64,000 nucleotides of DNA. Origin: Flavobacterium sp. MC2016-06 (GTDB lineage Bacteria; Bacteroidota; Bacteroidia; Flavobacteriales; Flavobacteriaceae). The stretch covers positions 108,727-172,726 of the forward strand of contig NZ_WMID02000009.1 of NCBI RefSeq assembly GCF_009711165.2, given 5' to 3'. A model generated the notes under the pieces. The model saw only the letters and a program-made list of their open reading frames with translations. It had not been told where the DNA came from and made no database searches. How positions within the stretch are numbered: the first letter of the stretch is position 1; each line of letters begins with the position of its first letter. Shown here in pieces: positions 28,933 through 37,404 of the stretch. The position numbers were made by a program, and so were the translations under genes.

Positions 28933-29109
28933 ATGGAAATCAAGGATCAAGTATTAGATGCTATGAAAAAAGCAAATGAACCTGTAAATGCTGGAAAAGT
29001 AGTTGAATTAACCAAATTGGAGCGTAAGGAAGTAGATAAAGCAATGAAAAAATTAAAAGATGAGGGATTAATTGTTTCTCCTAAACATTGCTTTTGGGAG
29101 CCAAAATAA
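28933..29109 (+). CDS. Small winged-helix DNA-binding-like protein
   Basis: A 58-residue protein read directly: it starts MEIKDQVLDAMKKANEPV and ends CFWEPK. It forms a three-helix plus wing pattern: MKKANEPVNAGKVVEL, then TKLERKEVDKAMKKLKDE, then the wing GLIVSPKHCFW. This matches the compact winged helix of MarR-like or SelB-like small regulators (LERKEVDKAMKKLKDEGLI is the recognition helix region). A terminator-like hairpin lies 80 bp downstream. The target is unknown. Confidence 0.75.
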   Translation: MEIKDQVLDAMKKANEPVNAGKVVELTKLERKEVDKAMKKLKDEGLIVSPKHCFWEPK

Positions 29110-29186
29110 TTTTTATGTTGAAAATTTAAGCAAGAATATTAAAAACTCATAACTGATATAAATATAAGTTTGGTATGCATGAAAAT

Positions 29187-29216
29187 AAAGAGAGATCTTA
29201 ACAAGATCTCTCTTTT
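29187..29216. terminator. Bidirectional hairpin between convergent regulators
   Basis: AAGAGAGATCTT pairs perfectly with AAGATCTCTCTT over a three-base loop and is followed by TTT. It lies between the small winged-helix gene and the XRE gene. Confidence 0.8.
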
Positions 29217-29243
29217 ACAATAAATTATATTTCATTAAAAGGA

Positions 29244-29627
29244 TTATTTCCCTTTCAATAATTTCTCCAAATATTCATTTTTATCTTTTTCAGATTGTAC
29301 CAAACGTTCGTAAAGTTCAACAACTTTATCAAGAGCATTAAAGTTACAATGATTTCCCGTGCTGAAGATTCCATGATCGTAAATATTATTAAAATAATTG
29401 ATTACGGCTTCTTCTGAAAAATTTTTAATTGCTTCAACAGTCATTCCAAGAGCTTTTGCTACTTCTTTAAGTTTTTCTTCGTCTAGGTTTTCGCTATTTT
29501 CCATAGCAGAAACACTCTGTTGACTCATTCCTAAAGCTTGTGCTAGTGCTTCTTGTTTCATGTCTTTCAGTTCACGAATACGGCTTATTTTTCGCCCTAT
29601 ATGATATGGTTTTGTTGTTGTGCTCAT
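29244..29627 (-). CDS. XRE-type helix-turn-helix regulator
   Basis: 127 residues. The HTH at about 10-65 has the usual pattern (ISRIRELKDMKQEALAQAL, then GMSQQSVSAMENSE), followed by DEEKLKEVAKALGMTVEAIKNF. The C-terminal half is coiled and ends in KNEYLEKLLKGK. A candidate -7 box (TACCTTTG on the minus strand, 29632-29639) ends only 5 bp before the start, implying a very short leader. The target is unknown. Confidence 0.85.
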   Translation of the reverse strand: MSTTTKPYHIGRKISRIRELKDMKQEALAQALGMSQQSVSAMENSENLDEEKLKEVAKALGMTVEAIKNFSEEAVINYFNNIYDHGIFSTGNHCNFNALDKVVELYERLVQSEKDKNEYLEKLLKGK

Positions 29628-29854
29628 GAATCAAAGGTATTTAAAATTCTTAAAGAAAATAAATTTTGGTAAAAAACAAGCTCACTTTTGTAAGATACGC
29701 TTTTCATTATAGAGACAAAAGTACCATTTTTGGGTGAGTATTAATTAAAATAGTTCATATCTGAGATAAGTTGGCTTCTTAGAAAACAAAAAGGTTCTAA
29801 TTATAATTTTAAGTGTTTAATATTGTGTAGTCAATTAAAATAAATACTATAAAA

Positions 29855-30190
29855 ATGTACAAATATTATTTTCGACCAGCATATCATTCACAAGAGCTTT
29901 TGATTGATATTTTTTATGGCGCTGAATCCGAAACCTTTCTTTCAGATTTTATGAGCGCAATCGACGAAATAAAGCCAAAAATGACTGATATTGACGATTT
30001 ATGGATGAATGATGAGATTTTGATGACTATAGATTCTGAGATAGGTAAATTTATAATCTCAAAAGATATTTGGGGATTTGCTTTTGTAATGGCTGATAAT
30101 AATCAGGAAGGTTTAGTTAGAATGAATTCAATTTTGGAGAATGCAGCACTGTTTGAAAAAGTTGAGGTTAATTTTGATAATTATAAATAA
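29855..30190 (+). CDS. Hypothetical protein
   Basis: 111 residues, soluble, acidic, not recognised. The opening MYKYYFRPAYHSQELLIDIF and WGFAFVMADNNQEGLVRMN suggest an alpha/beta fold of the size common among immunity-type or effector-inhibitor proteins, but nothing in the neighbourhood confirms that: no toxin domain is adjacent. Followed after 50 bp by a small membrane protein on the same strand. Confidence 0.6.
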   Translation: MYKYYFRPAYHSQELLIDIFYGAESETFLSDFMSAIDEIKPKMTDIDDLWMNDEILMTIDSEIGKFIISKDIWGFAFVMADNNQEGLVRMNSILENAALFEKVEVNFDNYK

Positions 30191-30240
30191 AAGTAAAATA
30201 ATCGAAGGGTTTTTCTTATTTTTATAAAAACTCAAAATCT

Positions 30241-30444
30241 ATGATTAAGATAAATTATAAAATTCAATTTTGTTTATTTGTTATTTGCTTGTTCTTTATT
30301 GGTCTAGGTATATTCGAGACATTAAATGAAGGATTAAAAACAGGAACAGATCTTTTTTGGCAAATTTCTCATTTTGTTCCCTTTGTAATAGGAGCCATTA
30401 TTTTTGGTAATAATATATATCTTAGTTTTAAAGAACAGTTATAA
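30241..30444 (+). CDS. Small two-segment membrane protein
   Basis: 67 residues with two hydrophobic segments (IQFCLFVICLFFIGLGIFE and HFVPFVIGAIIFGNNIYL). Not recognised. It ends 7 bp before the next hypothetical gene, so the two may be translated together. Confidence 0.55.
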   Translation: MIKINYKIQFCLFVICLFFIGLGIFETLNEGLKTGTDLFWQISHFVPFVIGAIIFGNNIYLSFKEQL

Positions 30445-30451
30445 AAATTTT

Positions 30452-30889
30452 ATGAATAACAATGCGAATCAGGAAGAAATAGAAAATTGGCTAAAAATAG
30501 GATTAAGTCAATCTCCCGAAAGGTTTTCGGAGATGTTTTATTTTGATAAACAAGACAATCAATTTTTCTCAATCTTAATTACAGATTATTTTCTTTTTGA
30601 TGACGAATTTGAAATCAATAAAAAGACATCATCTAATTATTCAGAAACTAATTTGAAACTGTTAATTGATAAAATGAAACGAATAGAAAATGAAGATAAT
30701 TCTATGCTTTCAATTCCAAGATTTGGAGAATTATCAGAAGAAGAACTATTTTCAAACATAGATTCGTTTCTTAATCTTAATGCTATTAATTTAGAAAATA
30801 CTTCTATTTGGGAAATTGAAGAAACCGGAGATGTAGTTATAGATTTAAGAGATGAAAAACCAAAACTATGGTGGCAGTTCTGGAAATAA
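30452..30889 (+). CDS. Hypothetical protein
   Basis: 145 residues from the ATG at 30452 (MNNNANQEEIENWLKIG). The upstream ATG at 30404 would overlap the preceding membrane gene by 41 bp and adds an unlikely hydrophobic extension. It is acidic, with a C-terminal Trp-rich tail (KLWWQFWK). Not recognised; soluble by composition. Confidence 0.6.
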   Translation: MNNNANQEEIENWLKIGLSQSPERFSEMFYFDKQDNQFFSILITDYFLFDDEFEINKKTSSNYSETNLKLLIDKMKRIENEDNSMLSIPRFGELSEEELFSNIDSFLNLNAINLENTSIWEIEETGDVVIDLRDEKPKLWWQFWK

Positions 30890-31040
30890 AAATTTCCTGC
30901 TCTGCAAAGTTATAAAACACCATTTATTATTGTCGCAAACGCTCCGCAAATGTCTCTTTGCTTTACTTTGTTTCATCCTAAAAAAGAGAATCTTGAGGAT
31001 ATTCAATGCATTAGAAAGCACAAATCCTTAATTTTAGCAG

Positions 31041-31445
31041 TTAATCCTTAATTTTACTAAACTTATAAGAACAGCCTTCATCACATAATAAGTAAGTAGG
31101 AGAAAGATACATATAGCCTTTTTCTAATTTATAATTTTCTAGAAAAGTACCAGCAGGAGATTCTATTTTGGTAGTAAAACCTTCGCAGTCAAAATCTAAA
31201 GTCAATACGTTTGAAGAAATAGCATAATTTCCGGTCTGGCATTCTGCAAATCGAGTAGATTTAAAAGTTCCATCTGCATTAAAAGTATACGTGTAACCGT
31301 CTTTTACGGTATTAAAATTAGATGCTCCAACATTAGCTTGATAGAGTTTCCAGGTTCCAATAATATTTGTGGAGTGAACTTTATCGTCATTATTGCAGCT
31401 AAGAATGAGAAATAACAGCGCTAAAAGTGAAATCAATTTTTTCAT
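31041..31445 (-). CDS. Lipocalin-like lipoprotein
   Basis: 134 residues with a lipoprotein signal (MKKLISLLALLFLILSC, then NNDDKVHS). The body begins with IIGTWKLYQANVG, continues YTFNADGTFKS and has a compact beta pattern typical of the Bacteroidota lipocalin-like domain. Probably outer-membrane or surface anchored. It is followed downstream by nothing on this strand, and upstream (42 bp) by the PrcB-like lipoprotein gene, so the two may form an operon. Ligand unknown. Confidence 0.8.
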   Translation of the reverse strand: MKKLISLLALLFLILSCNNDDKVHSTNIIGTWKLYQANVGASNFNTVKDGYTYTFNADGTFKSTRFAECQTGNYAISSNVLTLDFDCEGFTTKIESPAGTFLENYKLEKGYMYLSPTYLLCDEGCSYKFSKIKD

Positions 31446-31487
31446 AAATCTAGGTTTTAAATGGTTTGGTTTTTTGGTATAATGATT

Positions 31488-31925
31488 TTATTGAAACACA
31501 ACAGATTTAGACGATTTAGGAATTTTTACAATATGAAAAGGCTGTGCAACATCTTGAGTAATTCCCAATTTTAAGTTTTCTACTTTTACGGTAATATGAG
31601 TAGCGTTTTCGACTATTTTGGTAATATCTATTGAAGAGGAACTATTACTTTGTTTTTGGTAAAACACAGCAATAACCTGAAATTTAGTAAAATCAATCTC
31701 TGTTTCTTTTATAACATTGACAATAGTATAGGCGTCAAAGTTTTGCAGCAAATTATTCCAATCGGTCTGACTTTTAATTACAAAATTTTGCGGTGAAATC
31801 ATGTTTGGATAATTAGAATTACTTCCTTGTGCAATTAATATTGGCGTAATAGTTTTTCCATTTTCACTGTCATTACTACAGCCCAAAGCCAAAAATAAAG
31901 CGATTAATACAATTAGTTTTTTCAT
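31488..31925 (-). CDS. PrcB-like (protease-complex subunit-like) lipoprotein
   Basis: 145 residues with a lipoprotein signal ending LALGC, then SNDSEN. The remaining segment has FTKFQVIAVFYQKQSNSSSS, a central SSSSIDITKIVENATHITVKVE, and the ending QPFHIVKIPKSSKSVVF. This is the pattern of the PrcB C-terminal domain, first named from the Treponema dentilisin protease complex. A protease partner is not adjacent. Function inferred only from the domain. Confidence 0.65.
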   Translation of the reverse strand: MKKLIVLIALFLALGCSNDSENGKTITPILIAQGSNSNYPNMISPQNFVIKSQTDWNNLLQNFDAYTIVNVIKETEIDFTKFQVIAVFYQKQSNSSSSIDITKIVENATHITVKVENLKLGITQDVAQPFHIVKIPKSSKSVVFQ

Positions 31926-32120
31926 AGATGAAATTTTAAGGTTTCTAATTTTTAGTATTTACTAACACAAAAAGACATAATTATATCTTGGTTGTTATTG
32001 CTTGTTATTTGGTTTTTTAAAATTGAGTATTTGTTTTATATGTAGATAGCTAACTTTAAAAAAGGTTGCGCGTTTTTTTAAGAGTTTTAAAATTAAGAAC
32101 TCGTAAAGTATAAAATGACA

Positions 32121-32150
32121 AAACCCTTGTGGAAATTTCCACAAGGGTTT
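32121..32150. terminator. 30-bp perfect palindrome
   Basis: AAACCCTTGTGGAAA pairs perfectly with TTTCCACAAGGGTTT. It sits between the SGNH lipoprotein gene and the PrcB-like gene, and probably folds as a terminator for the SGNH transcript. The form resembles the CCTTTGTCAAAG palindromes elsewhere in the window. Confidence 0.6.
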
Positions 32151-32211
32151 AAGGTCTAATTTGGTATAAATGCTCTGTTTATGTTTTAAAATGCAATTTG
32201 AGCTTAAAAAA

Positions 32212-32976
32212 TCAATCTAGAAGCGCGATTTTTGCTTTAGGCAGCATTCTCTCCACAAATAAATTATAAGCGCTCTCTGAGGGGTGTAAACCATCTGTAG
32301 CGACCAAAGAAGGAGTGCTGAGACCTCGTCTTGTAATGTCTGTTATAGAGACAAATACAATATTGTTTTTAATGCAGTAATTCTCAGCAAATGAATTGTA
32401 TTGGTCTATTTCTGAACTGATCTTTTCACTGCTTCCATTCATTTGTGTGGCACCAAAGGGCGTATAAGCATAATCTGGAATAGAAACTACGATTACATTT
32501 TTTTTATCGCCTTTGGCTAAAGCAATTGCTTTGGTAACTAATTCGGGAAATTCTTTTTCGTAAATTGAAAAATCTCGTCCACGATATTGATTGTTAACAC
32601 CTATTAGCAATGTAACTAAATCATAATTTGGATCAGGATTTTGTGTGTTTATGGCTTCTATTAGATTTGTAGTGGTCCAGCCTGTTGTTGCTATTATATC
32701 TAATGAAAAATTGATGGATGGATAAACTGCTTTTAAACTCGCTTTTAGCTGTTCTGGAAATCTGCAGGTTGTGCAGACACTTTGCCCAATAGTATAGCTG
32801 TCGCCTAACGCGAGATACTTTATGTTGCTTGAAGTAGGAATTGCAGGTATTGTTTCCGGAGGTGTTACAACTGGCGGAGTTGTACTGTTGGGTTCTGCAG
32901 CCATATCGTCGGAACTGCAGCTTAAAAGGAAAATAGAAAGTAGAACAGTAACTATTTGTTTGAAATGCGTTGCCAT
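32212..32976 (-). CDS. SGNH/GDSL hydrolase lipoprotein
   Basis: 254 residues with a lipoprotein signal (ending FLLSC, then SSDDMAAEP) and a Pro/Thr-rich linker. SGNH blocks are complete: catalytic Ser in YLALGDSYTIGQS (block I), Gly in IATTGWTTTN (block II), Asn in LLIGVNNQYRG (block III), and Asp/His in DGLHPSESAYN (block V). Likely an esterase or carbohydrate-ester hydrolase at the cell surface. It stands separately, with a 67-bp gap to the DUF3050 gene upstream. Confidence 0.88.
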   Translation of the reverse strand: MATHFKQIVTVLLSIFLLSCSSDDMAAEPNSTTPPVVTPPETIPAIPTSSNIKYLALGDSYTIGQSVCTTCRFPEQLKASLKAVYPSINFSLDIIATTGWTTTNLIEAINTQNPDPNYDLVTLLIGVNNQYRGRDFSIYEKEFPELVTKAIALAKGDKKNVIVVSIPDYAYTPFGATQMNGSSEKISSEIDQYNSFAENYCIKNNIVFVSITDITRRGLSTPSLVATDGLHPSESAYNLFVERMLPKAKIALLD

Positions 32977-33043
32977 AATTTTGGTTAATTAAGTTTCGGG
33001 TCATTTTAAACAAATAGTTACGTTAAATAACTAGATTTGGTTT

Positions 33044-33826
33044 TTACACCATTTCTGTTTTCATCAGAATTTCTTCTTCGATGGCGTTCCAGAGTCCGAT
33101 TCTTTTTTCTAATGCCAGAATCGAAATTTCTTCAACTTCTTTCCATTTTTGAGCATCATCTTCACATAAATCATTAATCATTTGCATTGCCATTGGGCCA
33201 TGCTCGTCTGCATCTAACTCTATATGTCTTTCAAAATAATAAAGAAGCTTGCTTAGATTGGCTTCTGGTAAATTTTTCTGGAAGTTTTTTAAGATCTCGG
33301 TAAACATACTCGGAATTAAATCTTCTCTTCCAAAAGTAAAGGCCGCTGCAATTTCGTGCGGTTTTCCTTGTTCGATAACTCTAAAAGTAAAATCTAAAAA
33401 TGCTTTTACATCTGTATGAAGTGAACTTTGTTTAATTGCAACAAAAATATTATGAAGAGAATTTACTTCAGATAAAAATTTGTTGATTCCAGTTGTATCG
33501 GCGCCACAATCTTCCATAGCTTCAAGATACATTTCGTAATGACTTTGTCTTCTTCCGTCGATCGTTAAATCTGTTTCTTCAGCAAGAACAATTTCGTTGA
33601 TTAAATATCTAGTTTCAGGATTTTTGGTTGCAAACCAAGGCGTTGTTGTACAGGTAAGTTTGGCTTGTAGAGCTTTTAACAAAGACATAAAATCCCAAAC
33701 AGCAAAAACATGGTTTTCTAAGAAACTATGTAAATCATCAATATTCTGAATTTTATTGTATAAAGAATGTTGTAGAAGCTGCTCTTTTTGAGGTTGAATG
33801 CTATTGTTTATAGTTTCAATATTCAT
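33044..33826 (-). CDS. DUF3050 domain protein (heme-oxygenase-like fold)
   Basis: 260 residues of all-helical sequence matching DUF3050: HSLYNKIQNIDDLHSFLENHVF, VWDFMSLLKALQ, then TPWFATKNPETRYLINEIVLAEETD, HYEMYLEAMEDCG, and late YFERHIELDADEHGPMA. The repeated His/Glu residues (H in ENHVF, E/D in EIVLAEETD, H in ERHIELDADEHG) are arranged as in heme-oxygenase-like or di-iron proteins, but no cofactor can be deduced. A -7 box (TATCTTTG on the minus strand, 33843-33850) lies about 17 bp ahead. Confidence 0.75.
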   Translation of the reverse strand: MNIETINNSIQPQKEQLLQHSLYNKIQNIDDLHSFLENHVFAVWDFMSLLKALQAKLTCTTTPWFATKNPETRYLINEIVLAEETDLTIDGRRQSHYEMYLEAMEDCGADTTGINKFLSEVNSLHNIFVAIKQSSLHTDVKAFLDFTFRVIEQGKPHEIAAAFTFGREDLIPSMFTEILKNFQKNLPEANLSKLLYYFERHIELDADEHGPMAMQMINDLCEDDAQKWKEVEEISILALEKRIGLWNAIEEEILMKTEMV

Positions 33827-33842
33827 TTTTGTAAATTTTGTG

Positions 33843-33850
33843 CAAAGATA
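33843..33850 (-). promoter_or_regulatory. Candidate -7 box for the DUF3050 gene
   Basis: The minus strand reads TATCTTTG, about 17 bp before the ATG. The -33 position would fall in the adjacent terminator hairpin and shows no TTG. Confidence 0.45.
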
Positions 33851-33879
33851 AAAAGCTTCTCGTTAAGAAGAAGCTTTTT
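33850..33879 (-). terminator. Terminator after glutaryl-CoA dehydrogenase gene
   Basis: AAAAAGCTTCT pairs with AGAAGCTTTTT, 35 bp past the dehydrogenase stop codon, with T-tracts. It directly precedes the DUF3050 promoter box. Confidence 0.75.
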
Positions 33880-33913
33880 ATATAGTTTTTGTATATTTTT
33901 TTATAGTTGTCTG

Positions 33914-35092
33914 CTATTTAAATGCTGGAATTCCAGTAACATCCATACCAGTTATCAATAAATGTATATCATGTGTACCCTCATATGTAATTACACTTTC
34001 TAAATTCATCATGTGTCGCATGATAGAATATTCGCCTGTGATTCCCATACCGCCCAGCATTTGTCTGGCTTCACGTGCAATATGAATTGCCATGTCGACA
34101 TTATTTCTTTTTGCCATCGATATTTGTGCAGTAGTTGCTTTTCCTTCGTTTCTTAAAACACCTAAACGCCAGGTTAATAATTGTGCCTTTGTGATTTCGG
34201 TAATCATTTCTGCCAATTTCTTTTGCTGCAATTGTGTTCCTCCAATTGGTTTTCCAAACTGAATTCTTTCTTTAGCATAACGTAAAGCAGTATCGTAACA
34301 ATCCATTGCGGCACCAATAGCTCCCCAGGCAATTCCGTAACGAGCAGAATCTAAACAGCCAAGCGGCGCACCTAAACCTGATTTGTTTGGTAAAAGATTT
34401 TCTTTAGGAACTTTTACATTATCAAAAATCAATTCACCAGTTGATGATGCACGAAGCGACCATTTATTATGCGTTTCGGGAGTTGTAAAACCTTTCATTC
34501 CTCTTTCTACGATTAAACCGTGTATTCTTCCGGCTTCATCTTTAGCCCAAACTACAGCGATATCTGCAAAAGGTGCATTAGAAATCCACATTTTAGCACC
34601 ATTTAAAAGATAATGATCTCCCATATCTTTAAAATTGGTAATCATACTTCCAGGATCAGAACCATGATCAGGTTCTGTTAATCCAAAACAGCCCATAAAC
34701 TCGCCTGTTGCTAATTTTGGTAAGTATTTCATTCTTTGCTCTTCATTTCCGTATTTCCAAATAGGATACATTACCAGAGAAGACTGCACAGACGATGTAG
34801 ATCGTACACCAGAATCACCGCGTTCTATTTCCTGCATGATTAAACCATACGAAATTTGATCTAAACCAGCACCGCCATACTCTACTGGAATATAGGGGCC
34901 GAAACCGCCAATTTCTCCAAGTCCTTTTATAATTTGCTTAGGAAATTCAGCTTTTTGAGCGTATTCTTCTATAATAGGAGAAACTTCTCTTTTGACCCAA
35001 GCACGAGCAGATTCGCGAACTAATTTGTGTTCGTCTGTCAATAAATCGTCAAGGTTATAATAATCGGGAGCTTGAAATAAATCTGGTTTCAT
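33914..35092 (-). CDS. Glutaryl-CoA dehydrogenase-type acyl-CoA dehydrogenase
   Basis: FAD enzyme of 392 residues from the ATG at 35092 (MKPDLFQAPDYYNLDD). The earlier ATG at 35149 adds a non-family hydrophobic stretch and lies upstream of the promoter box. Family marks are QEIERGDSGVRSTSSVQSSL, GCFGLTEPDHGSDPG, HNKWSLRASSTGE, and near the C-terminus TYEGTHDIH with the catalytic Glu. These match the glutaryl-CoA dehydrogenase subgroup, which oxidises and decarboxylates glutaryl-CoA in lysine and tryptophan breakdown. A -7 box (TAAATTTG on the minus strand, 35113-35120) precedes it. Confidence 0.88.
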   Translation of the reverse strand: MKPDLFQAPDYYNLDDLLTDEHKLVRESARAWVKREVSPIIEEYAQKAEFPKQIIKGLGEIGGFGPYIPVEYGGAGLDQISYGLIMQEIERGDSGVRSTSSVQSSLVMYPIWKYGNEEQRMKYLPKLATGEFMGCFGLTEPDHGSDPGSMITNFKDMGDHYLLNGAKMWISNAPFADIAVVWAKDEAGRIHGLIVERGMKGFTTPETHNKWSLRASSTGELIFDNVKVPKENLLPNKSGLGAPLGCLDSARYGIAWGAIGAAMDCYDTALRYAKERIQFGKPIGGTQLQQKKLAEMITEITKAQLLTWRLGVLRNEGKATTAQISMAKRNNVDMAIHIAREARQMLGGMGITGEYSIMRHMMNLESVITYEGTHDIHLLITGMDVTGIPAFK

Positions 35093-35112
35093 CTTTAAGT
35101 GTTTTAACAAAA

Positions 35113-35120
35113 CAAATTTA
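35113..35120 (-). promoter_or_regulatory. Candidate -7 box for the dehydrogenase gene
   Basis: The minus strand reads TAAATTTG, 20 bp before the chosen start. A TTG -33 lies 21 bp further upstream, within the known spacing range. The box also argues against the longer start at 35149. Confidence 0.5.
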
Positions 35121-35257
35121 CGTAATAAAAATATAACAAAACAAGGCAATTTTGTTATATTTTTAAATGACCAAAAGAAAATTAATAGGATTTTGGCAAA
35201 TTAAATGTAGTTTATTGATAATTTATGAACTATTTTTGAATTCCAAAAACTAATTAA

Positions 35258-37021
35258 ATGAGGCTGATCATCTCTTTTTTATTTTTACTGGTGTTAAATA
35301 CTTCTGTTGCTCAGCAAAAAAAGGAGCTTACGGAACAAGAGTATGTAGCATTACAGAATAAAATTCGATTTAGCATAAATAATGATTTTAACCTAGGTCT
35401 AAAATATGTAGGCGAAATGCTACAATCGACCAATGATAAACACCTGGCTTTTGCAAATGGTGCGGCTTCCTATTTATATCAATTAAAGAATGATATTCCA
35501 AAATCAGATCAGAAATATGCATTGGCACTTTCATATTTAAAAAAAATACCTGAATCTGGTGAAAAAACAAAAGTACACTCTTATCTGTATAATTATAGAG
35601 GTTTAACAGAATGGCAGAGAGGTAATTTTAGCAAGGCTTTAGAAAGTTATCAAGAAGGGATAAAATTGTCTACTAAAATAGGAGATGTTATTCAGATTGT
35701 AAAGTTTAAAAGTAATATTGCTTTGCTTAATGAAGTAATTGGAAACTACCAGCTGTCAATTAAAATTCTGAGACAAAATGCTAATTTTCTAGATGAAAAT
35801 GAAAACATCTATGATAAGGAACAATTTGAGAATAGTAAAAGTAATATGTATACCAATTTAGGGAATTCATATGAAGGTTACTATATGAAAAACCAAACGA
35901 AAACATACCTATTAGATTCGGCGGAATTCTTTTATAAAAAAGCAATCACTTATTCAGAAAAATACATAATCAATAAAATGACATCTAAACTAAGTTTGGG
36001 TAATGTTTACTTGATGAAAAAAGACACCAAGAGTGCCGAAAAAGTATATTATGATGTTATTTATTATTCGATACAAAATAATAATAAAGGATATTTTTTG
36101 ACTGCAAATTATAACTTGGGAGATTTATATTATTCGATGAAAAAATATGATAAAGCTCTTATTTTCTTAAAGAGGGTCGATTCTATTTCTTTGAAAAATA
36201 AAACATTAGACAATAGCTTTTTCAAATCAAATTATATTCAGGCAAAAATTTATAATTTGAAGGATGAACCTGAATTGGCTTATAAACATTCTAAAATTTA
36301 TCTAGACGAGTACGAAAAATATGAAAATAAGTTAAGAGACGAAGCCGTTGAAATAAATTACAAGTTAGGTGTAGAGAATTTAGGAGACGAAATGCTTGCA
36401 ATTCAGGAGAAATATAAATATGAAGTTTTCTGGAACAAAGCCTTAAAAGTATTTTATGTTTTACTAGTCATTGGAATCGTGTTTTTATTGGTAAAAAACA
36501 TACGAGATAAAAATAAAGCACACAAAAAAATGAATGCTCTTATAGAGGAATTTAAAGCTAATCTTGAGAAAAAAGAGCAGGCACCTGCACCACAAATAAT
36601 TGCAGAAATAGAAGTTGAGGCTCCTGAACTGGAAGATGTAACTTTTAAGAAAGAAAATGCTAATTTGACTATTGACGAAGCCAAAGAAAATAAAATTGTT
36701 GAGAAACTGCTGGCTTTAGAAGAAAAATTAGAATATTTAAATGCCGATTTTACGTTGTCTTATGTTGCCAAAAAGGTAAAAACAAATACAACTTATTTAT
36801 CTTACATCGTAAACAAACGATTTGGTAAATCTTTTGGAGAATATTCTAATGAACTTAAAATTAATTATGTAATTAATCAAATGATTACCAATCATTTGTA
36901 TAGAAAATATTCAACACAGGCTATTGCAGAAAGTGTAGGTTTTAAAAATGCGGTATCATTTGCAAAATCATTTCGCAAAAGAACTGGAGTGTCTCCAGCT
37001 CAGTTTGCGAATAATATTTAA
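35258..37021 (+). CDS. TPR-transmembrane-AraC-type regulator
   Basis: 587 residues. A signal-type N-terminus (MRLIISFLFLLVLNTSVAQ) is followed by tetratricopeptide repeats from about residue 60 to 380 (for example TANYNLGDLYYSMKKYDKALI). A membrane segment lies at about 395-412 (FYVLLVIGIVFLLV), then a coiled, Glu-rich linker and a C-terminal AraC-type HTH (SYVAKKVKTNTTYLSYIVNK; YSTQAIAESVGFKNAVSFAK). This TPR-membrane-AraC layout is common in Bacteroidota. It ends 45 bp from the convergent precursor peptide genes and may regulate the peptide locus; that is inferred from position only. Confidence 0.88.
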   Translation: MRLIISFLFLLVLNTSVAQQKKELTEQEYVALQNKIRFSINNDFNLGLKYVGEMLQSTNDKHLAFANGAASYLYQLKNDIPKSDQKYALALSYLKKIPESGEKTKVHSYLYNYRGLTEWQRGNFSKALESYQEGIKLSTKIGDVIQIVKFKSNIALLNEVIGNYQLSIKILRQNANFLDENENIYDKEQFENSKSNMYTNLGNSYEGYYMKNQTKTYLLDSAEFFYKKAITYSEKYIINKMTSKLSLGNVYLMKKDTKSAEKVYYDVIYYSIQNNNKGYFLTANYNLGDLYYSMKKYDKALIFLKRVDSISLKNKTLDNSFFKSNYIQAKIYNLKDEPELAYKHSKIYLDEYEKYENKLRDEAVEINYKLGVENLGDEMLAIQEKYKYEVFWNKALKVFYVLLVIGIVFLLVKNIRDKNKAHKKMNALIEEFKANLEKKEQAPAPQIIAEIEVEAPELEDVTFKKENANLTIDEAKENKIVEKLLALEEKLEYLNADFTLSYVAKKVKTNTTYLSYIVNKRFGKSFGEYSNELKINYVINQMITNHLYRKYSTQAIAESVGFKNAVSFAKSFRKRTGVSPAQFANNI

Positions 37022-37066
37022 TAGTATGAGTTATAATAATAATGGTTATTTATTATATAGAAAATT

Positions 37067-37207
37067 TTAGCCGTTTCCAGTTCCTGTTTTTTTCCCTGGA
37101 TCATTTGTTGGATCAGTTCCATCATCACCACCTCGAACTGTTTTTTGTTGTTTTTTAGATAGTTCTTGATTTTTAAAATCTTCGAATTTTAGGGTTGTGC
37201 TTTTCAT
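37067..37207 (-). CDS. GG-leader precursor peptide A1
   Basis: 46 residues, below normal gene-finding size, read directly. The leader MKSTTLKFEDFKNQELSK, then KQQKTVRGG, ends in a Gly-Gly processing site. The predicted core is DDGTDPTNDPGKKTGTGNG with no Cys. It differs from A2 by only a few leader residues (STT/NTV and Q/E) and has an identical core. It belongs to the Bacteroidota GG-leader (natural product precursor) group. No modification enzyme is in the window. Confidence 0.75.
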   Translation of the reverse strand: MKSTTLKFEDFKNQELSKKQQKTVRGGDDGTDPTNDPGKKTGTGNG

Positions 37208-37259
37208 ATCTTAAGTTTTTAAAGTTGTTGTTTATATTTTATTATGTTGAATTAAAATT

Positions 37260-37400
37260 TTAGCCGTTTCCAGTTCCTGTTTTTTTCCCTGGATCATTTG
37301 TTGGATCAGTTCCATCATCACCGCCTCGAACTGTTTTTTGTTGTTTTTTAGATAGCTCTTCGTTTTTGAAATCTTCGAATTTTAGGACTGTATTTTTCAT
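37260..37400 (-). CDS. GG-leader precursor peptide A2
   Basis: 46 residues starting MKNTVLKFEDFKNEELSK, with the same Gly-Gly site and the same core (DDGTDPTNDPGKKTGTGNG) as A1. Nucleotide identity with A1 is very high and the copies are tandem, so this is a recent duplication. Confidence 0.75.
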   Translation of the reverse strand: MKNTVLKFEDFKNEELSKKQQKTVRGGDDGTDPTNDPGKKTGTGNG

Positions 37401-37404
37401 ATTG

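Noticed and set aside
29855..30889. Toxin/immunity module in the three small hypothetical genes
   Set aside because: No toxin domain, RHS/VgrG gene or secretion signal is adjacent. The size alone does not support it.
37067..37400. Direct repeats at 37.1-37.4 kb as a CRISPR or structural repeat
   Set aside because: The two similar 190-bp units are duplicated precursor genes with conserved reading frames and no alternating spacers.
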